Shown piece after piece: positions 27,917 through 36,836 of a stretch of 49,207 nucleotides of DNA. The notes under the pieces were generated by a model. The model made no database searches and was not told where the DNA came from. It worked only from the letters and a program-made list of their open reading frames with translations. The position numbers and the translations under genes are program-made. Numbering within the stretch: position 1 is the first letter of the stretch; each line of letters begins with the position of its first letter. The stretch is from Candidatus Aegiribacteria sp. (GTDB lineage Bacteria > Fermentibacterota > Fermentibacteria > Fermentibacterales > JCC-6), in NCBI GenBank assembly GCA_030613065.1, contig JAUWMQ010000005.1:1-49207 (forward strand), written 5' to 3'.

Positions 27917-29555
27917 AAGTAACTTAAATTTAACATATTGCTACAGCAGGAGATAGGTTTTCATTGATTTCAGACGGAATCAGCGTATATCCCATCTGAG
28001 ATGCCGTTCGCTTCAGGTTCTTCAAGACTCGATCTTTGTACTGGCTTTCATAGTAATCCTGACCCTGTTCAACAAATTCCATTCCGTTTTTCAGCATGCT
28101 GTAAATCAGTCTCGCCAGCTTGTGAGCTGTGGCGGTGATCGCTTTAGGTGATCCGTGCCTTGCCCGCATCCGGCGATGGTACGCTCCTATTGCACTCTTG
28201 GAGTTCGTCACTGCAAAAGCTGACATTCTCAGGGCTAAAGCGGCTCTGTTTGCCGTTCGTTTTGTTTTTTTGCTTAACACTTTTCCACCGGAGACATTCG
28301 TGCCCGGGCTGAGGCCGAGCCATGAGGAAAAATGCTTTTCTGTTTTCCATCGACTCATGTCTGTGCCTATCTCTGAAATTATCTTAAGAGCTGTAACTTC
28401 GCTGATACCGGGTATACTTGTAAGGTCTACTCCGGTTATCCGAAAAAGCTCCTCCCGAACATTGAATGATGGAGCGCTGGCTGACTTTCTGTCTTTGGAG
28501 GGTGGCAGTGAATTGGAGTCTGCATTTGATTCAAATGTATCCAAAAGCTTTGCGATCGCAAGGTCGCATTCATGAATCTTCCCCTGATAGGTCTCGTAAA
28601 GATCCAGAGATTGTTGCAGTGCCAGAATGTATTCATCACGGTAATGACCGTGCAGAGATTCCGATATTTCTTCTTCACTTTTCTTGCATCGCACATCTCT
28701 ATGAACCGCAAGTTTGTCAGGATCCCTTTCTCCATCCAGAATTGCACGGATAATGGTCATACCGGTTTTGCCGGTGATATCGCTGACAACATTGTCGAGC
28801 AACAGATTCATTTGCCGCAGAGCTTTCTGCATATGCTGAATATGAGCACTGGCATACTTTATCAAAGAATCCCTCTGCCGCATATAGGCCCGAAGTGAGG
28901 TAATATGTTCAGGTGGGCGAAAGGCTCCCTGCAGCAATCCGTATGTGTGCAACTGCTGCAGCCACTGACAGTCCAGCACATCACTTTTCCGTCCTGAAAC
29001 ATTCTTAACATTGCGTGCATTTACCAGAAGCACTTCAAGCCCTGACTCCTCAAGAATCTCATATGCCGGAATCCAGTAAATACCGGTTGATTCCATCGCG
29101 ACTGTCTCAACCCCTATTTTAACAAGCCAGGCAGCCATTTTCTTCAGGTCACCGGTGAAGCAGGAAAATGACCGTACAGGTTCTGTATCCAACCCCTCGG
29201 GAACGGCCACATAATGCATCTGCGAACCTATATCTATCCCTGCAGCATAAAGATTAACCTGCTCAAGATGTTTGCTCAGCCTGTTTCTTTTCCGGACAGC
29301 ATTCGGATCAGTCTTCTTCTTGCCTTTCATCGTACTTTCCTCCATAGTAAGGTGGTTAAATATGGGCGTGCAAGGGTGCGGAGTGATCGTAATGCGCACT
29401 CTTCCAAAACGGGATCGCAAAGCGTCACCGATGATGTTGTCGCTCACTCCAGACCACGCTATTTGTCGGGTATAATACGCCAATGATTAGACGGTCTTTG
29501 TACCCCTGCACGCTCTCTAAAGATAATCCATACAATGATAAGGCTCAAGTTACTT
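27917..29555 (-). mobile_element. IS110-family element, approximate bounds given by a 9-bp inverted repeat (AAGTAACTT / AAGTTACTT)
   Basis: Transposase plus ~200 bp 5' noncoding region; the 9-bp inverted match could be chance, so ends are provisional. Confidence 0.5.
27930..29330 (-). CDS. IS110-family transposase (DEDD + Transposase_20)
   Basis: AAGIDIGSQMHYVAVPEG…VAMESTGIYWIPAYEILEESGLEVLLVNARNVKNVSGRKSDVLDCQWLQQLHTYGLL…ITGVDLTSIPGISEVTALKIISEIGTDMSRW…SWLGLSPG; RBS GGAGGAAAGTACG before ATG 29330. Confidence 0.95.
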   Translation of the reverse strand: MKGKKKTDPNAVRKRNRLSKHLEQVNLYAAGIDIGSQMHYVAVPEGLDTEPVRSFSCFTGDLKKMAAWLVKIGVETVAMESTGIYWIPAYEILEESGLEVLLVNARNVKNVSGRKSDVLDCQWLQQLHTYGLLQGAFRPPEHITSLRAYMRQRDSLIKYASAHIQHMQKALRQMNLLLDNVVSDITGKTGMTIIRAILDGERDPDKLAVHRDVRCKKSEEEISESLHGHYRDEYILALQQSLDLYETYQGKIHECDLAIAKLLDTFESNADSNSLPPSKDRKSASAPSFNVREELFRITGVDLTSIPGISEVTALKIISEIGTDMSRWKTEKHFSSWLGLSPGTNVSGGKVLSKKTKRTANRAALALRMSAFAVTNSKSAIGAYHRRMRARHGSPKAITATAHKLARLIYSMLKNGMEFVEQGQDYYESQYKDRVLKNLKRTASQMGYTLIPSEINENLSPAVAIC

Positions 29556-29586
29556 ATAGATGTAGGCTCGTCCGCGGGCTGGGACG

Positions 29587-29607
29587 CTATTTGAACTTCA
29601 GGAGTGA
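29587..29607 (+). pseudogene. Putative remnant of a second mazF 3' end (LFELQE*)
   Basis: CTATTTGAACTTCAGGAGTGA matches 30288-30308 (CTATTTGAACTTCAGGACTGA) at 20/21. Confidence 0.45.
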
Positions 29608-29644
29608 GTGCTGTTGTTTATTGCCGTCAGACAAGATATTGATT

Positions 29645-29673
29645 TTGACATTGAATTCTGTGGTACCTATAAT
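29645..29673 (+). promoter_or_regulatory. Consensus sigma70 promoter for mazEF-like operon (TTGACA-N17-TATAAT)
   Basis: TTGACA 29645-29650, 17-bp spacer, TATAAT 29668-29673. Confidence 0.75.
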
Positions 29674-29703
29674 AGGGTCGTAGAATAGGTACTGATAATA
29701 GGG
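29662..29703 (+). repeat. Imperfect direct repeat GGTACCTATAATAGGG / GGTACTGATAATAGGG, 26-bp period; candidate operator
   Basis: 29662-29677 and 29688-29703, 14/16 identical, overlapping -10 and just past predicted +1. Confidence 0.6.
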
Positions 29704-29718
29704 ATCGAAAGGGGCCGT

Positions 29719-29952
29719 ATGCTGCAGGCGAAATTCAGTGTAGAAGAAATGCAGGCTGAATTCCTGAGTGAATTCAAGACCTACGGGTTTAAGGACAGGA
29801 GCGCCATGGTCAGAATGGCTATAACTCTTTTCAAGAAGAAAATGGAACTTGAAAGCCTTAAGAAATCTGCTGACCTGTATTCAGAGATCTATTCTCTGAA
29901 TGATGATCTTAAGGAATTGACCGAAACAGCAGTAACTGGATGGCCGGAATGA
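29719..29952 (+). CDS. Antitoxin (ribbon-helix-helix/MazE-like partner)
   Basis: Small ORF overlapping a MazF toxin start; RHH-like N-terminus then helical C-terminus. Confidence 0.7.
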   Translation: MLQAKFSVEEMQAEFLSEFKTYGFKDRSAMVRMAITLFKKKMELESLKKSADLYSEIYSLNDDLKELTETAVTGWPE

Positions 29953-30308
29953 CGGTGTTGAAAAGAGGAATGGTTATTGATGTAAATCTTGATCCTTCAA
30001 AGGGTTCGGAAACCGGGAAAATCAGACCCTGTGTAATTGTAACCAATGATATTTACAATGAAAGAGTTCCGGTTATTCAGGTTGTTCCGATTACTGAATG
30101 GAGTGCGAAAAAAGCACGGATAATGACCAATGTCGAAATTCTTCCCTCAGCGGAGAATGGGCTCTCGAAAAAATCAATTGCGGACTGCCTGCAGACACGT
30201 CCAATCGATCATAGTCACAGAATGGTTAGAATTCGCGGGAAACTATCATCTGGCGAAGTAAAGGAAATTAATAAATCACTCAGAATTCTATTTGAACTTC
30301 AGGACTGA
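29940..30308 (+). CDS. MazF/PemK-family endoribonuclease toxin
   Basis: KRGMVIDVNLDPSKGSETGKIRPCVIVTNDIYNE…LSKKSIADCLQTRPIDHSHR. Confidence 0.92.
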   Translation: MAGMTVLKRGMVIDVNLDPSKGSETGKIRPCVIVTNDIYNERVPVIQVVPITEWSAKKARIMTNVEILPSAENGLSKKSIADCLQTRPIDHSHRMVRIRGKLSSGEVKEINKSLRILFELQD

Positions 30309-30476
30309 ACGCCCATGAGAAACTCGAGTATGTAGATCTGAGTTGCAATGAATCAGAGCAGTACGATTGAATGCGCAGCTCGGATGAAATAAGCTTTGCA
30401 TTCTTCACATTTGAAAGGCACAAGAATCCGGGGCATGGATTCCTTAACTCGATACTGGAAAATACTGTTAATCGCT

Positions 30477-32327
30477 TTACCGTTCCGCGATTACTACTAT
30501 CCTTGTATCGATATCATCGGGTAATTCATCCGGTTTCCCAGGGTTCAGGCAGACCTCTGCTTCACAGCCAGTTCCGGTAAGCCAGCCTAGAACTATTTCC
30601 CCGCGTTCCAGACCCTCAGCCGATAGCTGAGCGAATGACCGGGAGCTGTAAGCGGAAAGGCATCTCAGCTGGATCTCACAGCCGGAGGGGTCGAATATCT
30701 CCTCGTATACGCTACCAAGACAGGGTTCCAGTACCAGTTGTGCCATTATCATACTGCATACCTCGTTGGATATGACAAAATCATCTATCCCGGCAGCGGA
30801 AGCAAGGAGTCTGTTCCTCGGATTCCTTATCTCGGAAACCACGGTGCCCTTCCATGAATCCCCCAGCTTATCAGCGATATTCCTCAGTATCAGGAGCGTG
30901 ATGATGCATTCCGAGTCTGCGCTTTCATCTGACATTCCCGCTGCTTTCCCGGATATCACCATGATGCTGTCATACTTTTCCGGATGAAGTTCTTCAAGCC
31001 GGTCGGGATCGGTTCTTTCCGTCTGCACATACTCGACGTTACAGTTTACTGTTCCAACTTCGGAGAGAAGAGCTTCTCCCTCTTCCTGTGGCAAAGATCC
31101 GGCAACGAGTATCCCGCCTCCCTCCATCGAGTAGGCGTCCAGAAGGCCAAGCATGAAACTGAATTTTCTGCTGTTTCCTGAGAAGATAAGCATGCTAAGC
31201 TGCTTCCTGCATGTATCCACGCTTGATCTCTCGAATTTCCCGGTTGAAACAGGCTCATCTTCAAAAGCATAGGATCTGGAGTTCTCCGCCAGAAGAAGAA
31301 GCCTGTCCCCCGGATTCAGCTTCATATAAGGTTCAGGATTGATCCATATCTTTCCGGCGGATTGTATACCGATGGCAATCCCACTATGGATTCTGTTCGC
31401 TATCTCCCTGAACGTGCAGTTCTCCACCTCGGGGCATTTGTTCAGATAGAACTCGTTCCGATCGAAGCTCAGTACTTCATTGTAGACCGCACTCAGTCCG
31501 GGCTGCCTGCTGACCTGCACGACCAGGCGCATGACGATCTCACGTACAGGGAGCCAGTGGATATCACTGTAAGCCATTTCTGCTATCCTTCTCGTTGGCC
31601 TGTTACGCAATTCACAGACTCCCACAGGATGGCTGTTCTTAATTATGGAATTAACGGCAACCAGGGTTTTAAGTATTTCACCGTCATCATCGCCTACGAT
31701 GACGAAACCCGCGCATTTCTGAAAACAGGGCAGCTGCAGGGAGTCAACATCGGTTGTATTGCCCGAGCGGCAGATGACCCTGCGTATACTCTTTCTTCCA
31801 AGGCGCTGAATGAGAGTCTCTTCAATCTCCTCGCGCGTAATACTTGAAAAGATCACGATCTTGCCCTTGATTGAATCTTCCTCGTGAGCTTTAATAAGTT
31901 CCCTGGTTACTTCGAAAAGCCTGTCTCCATCTCCGCATACGATGTAGTGGCCCTTCTCAAGGATCGGAGATTTCCCCCTTTTCAGGGCGTCAAGCTGTTC
32001 GGTGATCTTGGAGGAGAGAATGCCGATAAGAAGGGAGAGAACAAGAATGCCGCCAATAGTGACCAGAACACCCACCATTGCGATCTGTGGATTGCAGTTG
32101 TCGTTAATAAAGGTTCCCTGGTCCAGCAGTCTGGTGAATGACCACCAGAAGCTGTCGGGGGTAAGGTCACTCACCAGAACCATTCCTGTAACGATTATCA
32201 ATCCGGAAATTGTGAAGAGAACAAGTATCTGCCAGACAGGATTCCTGATCAGAAGATTGTTTATAAAGTATCTGATCCTGCTCCCGGGTGTATTGCTCCT
32301 CATTTTGTCCTTCTTGAGGAACATCAC
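30477..32327 (-). CDS. CASTOR/POLLUX-like ion channel protein with TrkA-N-type domains
   Basis: TM region, then GHYIVCGDGDRLFEVTRELI…IRRVICRSGNTTDVDSLQ…FVIVGDDDGEILKTLVAV. Confidence 0.8.
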   Translation of the reverse strand: MMFLKKDKMRSNTPGSRIRYFINNLLIRNPVWQILVLFTISGLIIVTGMVLVSDLTPDSFWWSFTRLLDQGTFINDNCNPQIAMVGVLVTIGGILVLSLLIGILSSKITEQLDALKRGKSPILEKGHYIVCGDGDRLFEVTRELIKAHEEDSIKGKIVIFSSITREEIEETLIQRLGRKSIRRVICRSGNTTDVDSLQLPCFQKCAGFVIVGDDDGEILKTLVAVNSIIKNSHPVGVCELRNRPTRRIAEMAYSDIHWLPVREIVMRLVVQVSRQPGLSAVYNEVLSFDRNEFYLNKCPEVENCTFREIANRIHSGIAIGIQSAGKIWINPEPYMKLNPGDRLLLLAENSRSYAFEDEPVSTGKFERSSVDTCRKQLSMLIFSGNSRKFSFMLGLLDAYSMEGGGILVAGSLPQEEGEALLSEVGTVNCNVEYVQTERTDPDRLEELHPEKYDSIMVISGKAAGMSDESADSECIITLLILRNIADKLGDSWKGTVVSEIRNPRNRLLASAAGIDDFVISNEVCSMIMAQLVLEPCLGSVYEEIFDPSGCEIQLRCLSAYSSRSFAQLSAEGLERGEIVLGWLTGTGCEAEVCLNPGKPDELPDDIDTRIVVIAER

Positions 32328-32530
32328 TTATTCCTTTTTCGCTCCCCAATGAAGTGATGCGCAAGGTATCCCATTGCAAAACCGATTATGGCAACGAAGA
32401 AGATAAGGATTATCATGGACATGCTCAGCTTCCAGAAGAGAAGATGAAGCTCCGCTACATTTGAATTCTGAACTACGATGACAGTAAGCAGGATCGCCAG
32501 GATTAGAATTGCGACCATCTTTGGCTTCAT
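32324..32530 (-). CDS. LapA/DUF1049-like small membrane protein
   Basis: MKPKMVAILILAILLTVIVVQNSNVAELHLLFWKLSMSMIILIFFVAIIGFAMGYLAHHF. Confidence 0.75.
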   Translation of the reverse strand: MKPKMVAILILAILLTVIVVQNSNVAELHLLFWKLSMSMIILIFFVAIIGFAMGYLAHHFIGERKRNK

Positions 32531-32829
32531 AACAAACCATCCTAACCTTGTTATACTGAAATGGGGACTGTTCCGGTTACCCGTCTGTTCGTACGATCAT
32601 TATAACTATCGATAATAATAAGTTTAATCCTGTCACGCACTCCGAACCTCTTACATCACACAAACGGGCCTGACTTATCAAGGGGGTCTACTAATTTATG
32701 TAGTCCTGAGTTTGTGTTAACCTGGAGAAGAGCCTAAGTAAACAAATATTCAAGCTTTGCTGACACCACTTGAGCACCAGATTCAAATTATTTTTGAAAT
32801 ACTGCTCTCTGTCAGCGTTGATGCTGTTA

Positions 32830-33897
32830 CTATGCATCTTCGAGTTCGCGGAGAAGCTCCTGAATAAGATCGGTAACAGTAGTAATTTCGTTAACGCGAT
32901 GCGCGTTCTGCCCGCAGAAAATGAGGCCGTTATCCACATCACCAAAATAGGAATTCAGAAGCGCCAGTGCGATACAATATCTCGCAGTTTCGACTTTGCA
33001 GGCAGTAAGGCATCTGTAAGGACAGGATATTTTTAGTTTTCCCTTAACTTCAAGATCCTTTAAAAATTGATTATTTATCGCCCGGCCAGGCATACCAACA
33101 GGACTTTTTATGATAACAATGTCCTCTTCTTTGGCATCAAGATAAGCCTGCTTGAATTGCGGTGACACACCGCATTCCTTGGTACAGACAAAGCGTGTTC
33201 CCATCTGAACACCTGAAGCTCCGAGAGAGAGCATTCGCGCAATATCTTTTCCGGTGTAAATACCGCCTGCGGTGATAACAGGAATTTTCTTTCCGTGTTT
33301 ATCTTCGTAAGGTTTAATAGTTTCCAAGACTTCAGGCAGAAGCTTTTCAAGAGAGTAATCCTCCGGATGTTCCAGTTGTTCAGCTGAAAAACCGAGATGT
33401 CCTCCGGCCAGAGGTCCTTCCAGGATCAACGCATCGGCGATTCTTTCATATCGTCTGTCCCAGGTTCGAAGGATTAATTCAGCTACTCTGGCGGAACTGA
33501 CTATGGGTACAAGGTTTACACCGGGGTCAGGGACTAATGTCGGAAGCCTCGTTGGTAATCCGGCGCCGAAGACGATCAGCTTAATTCCCTCTTGTACCGA
33601 AGCTCTGATAAGATCATCCACGTTGCTGAGCACACCCATGAAGTTTACCGCGATATGGCCATCTGTCATCCTCCTGGCTTTGCGGATCTCATTTATTAAT
33701 GCCTCCAGGGATGTTCTTTCACAGACCTCTGCCGAACCTTCTATATTCCCTAAACCGATACACGAAATTGTGCCGATCCCGCCTTGATTTGCAACTGCTG
33801 AAGCCAGCGAGGAAAGTGAAACCCTGACTCCCATACCCCCTTGAACAATAGGTAATTTTGCGGATAATTGCCCGATTCGAAGCTCAGGAATTCTCAT
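32830..33897 (-). CDS. Nitronate monooxygenase / FabK-like enoyl-ACP reductase family
   Basis: LPIVQGGMGVRVSLSSLASAVANQGGIGTIS…VITAGGIYTGKDIARMLSLGASGVQMGTRFV; overlaps fabF end. Confidence 0.85.
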   Translation of the reverse strand: MRIPELRIGQLSAKLPIVQGGMGVRVSLSSLASAVANQGGIGTISCIGLGNIEGSAEVCERTSLEALINEIRKARRMTDGHIAVNFMGVLSNVDDLIRASVQEGIKLIVFGAGLPTRLPTLVPDPGVNLVPIVSSARVAELILRTWDRRYERIADALILEGPLAGGHLGFSAEQLEHPEDYSLEKLLPEVLETIKPYEDKHGKKIPVITAGGIYTGKDIARMLSLGASGVQMGTRFVCTKECGVSPQFKQAYLDAKEEDIVIIKSPVGMPGRAINNQFLKDLEVKGKLKISCPYRCLTACKVETARYCIALALLNSYFGDVDNGLIFCGQNAHRVNEITTVTDLIQELLRELEDA

Positions 33898-35143
33898 ATG
33901 AATCTCCATATTTCTTTATCACAAGGCAGGCGTTGCCCCCGCCAAAACCAAACGAATTGCTCAATGCAGCATTTAGATCAAGTGATTCAGCGCCATTGGT
34001 AACATAATCAAGAGTGCAATCAGTATCAGGTTCTTCATAATGAATGGTAGGAGGGATCATACCGGTAAAAACACTCATTACGGTCGCCACGAACTCCACA
34101 GATCCAGCGCCTGCTAAAAGATGACCAATCATTGATTTAATTGAACTGACTTTCAAAATATCCGCATGTTCACCGAATACTTTTTCAATAGCTGTACTCT
34201 CACATTTATCATTTAAAACAGTTGAGGTTCCGTGAGCATTAATATAACCAATTTCTTCAGCATCCATACCAGCGTCATCCAGCGCTGCATTCATAACCCG
34301 GACCATTCCATCGCTCTCGGGTTCTGGTGCCGTAATGTGATAGGCATCGGCCGTGTTACCATAACCAACGATTTCAGCGTAGATATTCGCCCCTCGATTT
34401 AATGCGTGCTTCAGATTTTCCAGAATAACAATCCCTGCTCCTTCACCCATCACAAAACCATCACGGTTCTTATCAAAGGGTCTGGAGGCATTTTCCGGAT
34501 AATCATTGGAAGTCATGGATCGTGTAGCGCAAAAACATCCCCAGGGTAGCGGGTTTATACATGCTTCCGAACTGCCTGCGAGCATGATGTCGGCATCGCC
34601 TCTCTGAAGAATCCGAAAAGCATCACCGATAGCGTTTGATCCTGTAGAACAGGCCACAGAGGGAGCAGAGAGGGGACCTTTAAAACCGTATTTAATTGAA
34701 ACCATGCACGCTGCCATATTGATGAGCAGCCTGGAGACAAAGAACGGATTCATACTTCTGGGTCCTTTTTCAAGAAGTATGGTATAGCCATCTTCGATAG
34801 CCTGCGCACCACCAATCCCGGAACCGATGATCACACCCGCTCTATTATTGTCAAATGAGATTGTATCCAATCCCGCATCTTTAATCGCCATGGCGGATGC
34901 AGCGAGTCCAAACTGAGTGAATCGATCCATACGCCTCGACGATTTTCTGTCAATCCATTCTTCAACTTGAAAATCCTGTACCTCAGCCGCGAGCTTTGAA
35001 GTAAAATCCGTTACATCAAAATTAGAAACTTTCGCAATTCCATTTCGTCCAGCCATTAATCCTTCACAAAAATCCTTTACACCTATACCGATCGGTGTTA
35101 CAACACCCAAGCCTGTGACAACAACCTGATGTTCGTTCATCAT
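33884..35143 (-). CDS. fabF: Beta-ketoacyl-ACP synthase II
   Basis: VVVTGLGVVTPIGIG…SVACSTGSNAIGDAF…INAHGTSTVLNDKCE…SSIKSMIGHLLAGAGS…NSFGFGGGNACLV. Confidence 0.93.
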   Translation of the reverse strand: MMNEHQVVVTGLGVVTPIGIGVKDFCEGLMAGRNGIAKVSNFDVTDFTSKLAAEVQDFQVEEWIDRKSSRRMDRFTQFGLAASAMAIKDAGLDTISFDNNRAGVIIGSGIGGAQAIEDGYTILLEKGPRSMNPFFVSRLLINMAACMVSIKYGFKGPLSAPSVACSTGSNAIGDAFRILQRGDADIMLAGSSEACINPLPWGCFCATRSMTSNDYPENASRPFDKNRDGFVMGEGAGIVILENLKHALNRGANIYAEIVGYGNTADAYHITAPEPESDGMVRVMNAALDDAGMDAEEIGYINAHGTSTVLNDKCESTAIEKVFGEHADILKVSSIKSMIGHLLAGAGSVEFVATVMSVFTGMIPPTIHYEEPDTDCTLDYVTNGAESLDLNAALSNSFGFGGGNACLVIKKYGDSYENS

Positions 35144-35285
35144 TAGAAATTCCTTCTTATAGTGCCGAGCAACATCAAATCAATGCAAATTCTTCTGAAG
35201 ATTTGAATGAATTGTTCTGAAAAAACATACTGATAATATATGGCATTTTATCAACCATCGCCAAGAACTGCTCAACTCCAAGCCG

Positions 35286-35675
35286 TTAAACATGCTGTTT
35301 GACGATCTTGACCCACCGCCTTCTCCATTCAGGAGCTTCAAAGTTATCCGGCCAGAATTCTGTTTGTCTGGTGATTAACCCATTCTCTACTGTATGGAAT
35401 GTTATCGCTCTGGCACTGACTGTACCATCTGTAACATCAACATCACTTACCACTTGATTACCCTCAGAAATAATTGAATTGATGTGAAATTTCCATGTGT
35501 CCTTTGCAGGATAATTAGTATTTATCTCAGCGAAATTTATTCTGCCAACGATCAATTCTGAGGATTGAGGCCAGTAGCATTCGAAATCTTCAGAGAGCCA
35601 TTCACTTGCCTTGTAGAAGTCATTGCTTTCCGTTGCCTTCCAAAACGCGATTACCACTTCCTTAGCGCTCATCAT
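35286..35675 (-). CDS. NTF2-like/SnoaL-fold protein
   Basis: MMSAKEVVIAFWKATESNDFYKASEWLSEDFECYWPQS; GGAGGAAAT RBS before ATG 35675. Confidence 0.7.
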   Translation of the reverse strand: MMSAKEVVIAFWKATESNDFYKASEWLSEDFECYWPQSSELIVGRINFAEINTNYPAKDTWKFHINSIISEGNQVVSDVDVTDGTVSARAITFHTVENGLITRQTEFWPDNFEAPEWRRRWVKIVKQHV

Positions 35676-35704
35676 ATTTCCTCCTTGCTGCCCTGCATAT
35701 GAAA

Positions 35705-36025
35705 TCACCGCCGCTTGGTAGCGTCCGCATATCTTCCCCAGTTCAGGATGAAAACGAGAAGGGCAGTTGAAGCCGTTGCCAGGTTATTCAAGCCGGATTG
35801 GATCTGATACGCGCGATCAGGTTTATACCCGATCTTCTCAGAACCCGCCTCGCCCAGTATCAAAGATTCAAATGCAACCGTTCCTGACATGATAAGTACC
35901 ATGACAGGTCCCAGAATATGAAAAGTTGATACGGCATCGGTACCAAGATATTTTGCAAGAAAATACGTAAGCACGATAAGAGCAGGTCGAATCCACTCCA
36001 TCATCTTCGAAAGCTGTTTCTTCAT
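35705..36025 (-). CDS. Small membrane protein (DUF6790-like)
   Basis: Four hydrophobic segments; GGGGGAGAAA RBS. Confidence 0.55.
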   Translation of the reverse strand: MKKQLSKMMEWIRPALIVLTYFLAKYLGTDAVSTFHILGPVMVLIMSGTVAFESLILGEAGSEKIGYKPDRAYQIQSGLNNLATASTALLVFILNWGRYADATKRR

Positions 36026-36385
36026 TTTCTCCCCCTCTTAATTGCAAACTTGCAAGTTCTGGATGCACTTGAACAGTGCGAACGCCATTGCTTTATCTTA
36101 CAATACGAATTACAGTGAGTTAAAGTATTCGCTGAATATTAATATTATGCTTCTTCACATTAAATCCTTCTGAAGACCTCTACACCAAACGCTTCAAATC
36201 AGCAGACTGTGAATACATAGTTATCTGATTCTGGATTACAGTTCTACTGAATTTAGTATGTTCGCTATTCAACGCGTTCGAATCCAAATACTCGCTTATT
36301 CTACCTGATCATACATCCAAGAAGCATCAAATTTAAGCTTGGAGTAATCCTGCGAACAAAGGCAACATATTAAATATAACAATTT

Positions 36386-36634
36386 TTACAATTGGGTCGG
36401 ACAAGAATCGCTTTCAGGTAGTAAATTCTGCGGGAAACCCACATGACGTAAAAGGCGAAGTGCGTTGCTCCGGTCAACAATTCCCTCCTGCAGCTTATAA
36501 TCAAAGGCAATTGAACCCTCCTGTATTTCTTCAGTAAAATAGAAGTTATCATATTCCTTAGCAAGATTGCGTGAGATGTCCTGCTCATGTGTAGTAACTA
36601 TAATGAGTGAATCACTTCTAATCAGAGACAAATG
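36386..36634 (-). pseudogene. C-terminal remnant of a MutS-family ATPase
   Basis: LIIVTTHEQDISRNLAKEYDNFYFTEEIQEGSIAFDYKLQEGIVDRSNALRLLRHVGFP matches the MutS-like ATPase C-terminal pattern; in-frame stop just upstream, no Walker motifs. Confidence 0.65.
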
Positions 36635-36800
36635 TTATTCCGGTTCGCAGTGGATCACACTTTTTGTTACCGAAAATGAAACTGACGCTGGACACGGAGT
36701 ATAAAAGCATAGCGACTGCCAGAGTTATCATCCTGTGGTGAAGAGTATTAGGAGCTATGTAAGGAGCTACCTGGATTTGCAGGATGATGAATAGTATCCG

Positions 36801-36829
36801 TTGACGATATGAAGGTATTATCATATAAT
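36801..36829 (+). promoter_or_regulatory. Near-consensus promoter TTGACG-N17-TATAAT containing inverted repeat ATATGA-N8-TCATAT
   Basis: -35 36801-36806, -10 36824-36829; IR 36807-36826. Confidence 0.65.
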
Positions 36830-36836
36830 CATATCT

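Noticed and set aside
36618-36824. Upstream ORF as the N-terminal part of the MutS-like remnant
   Set aside because: Different frame and no MutS motif (no Walker A/B) visible; cannot be joined with confidence
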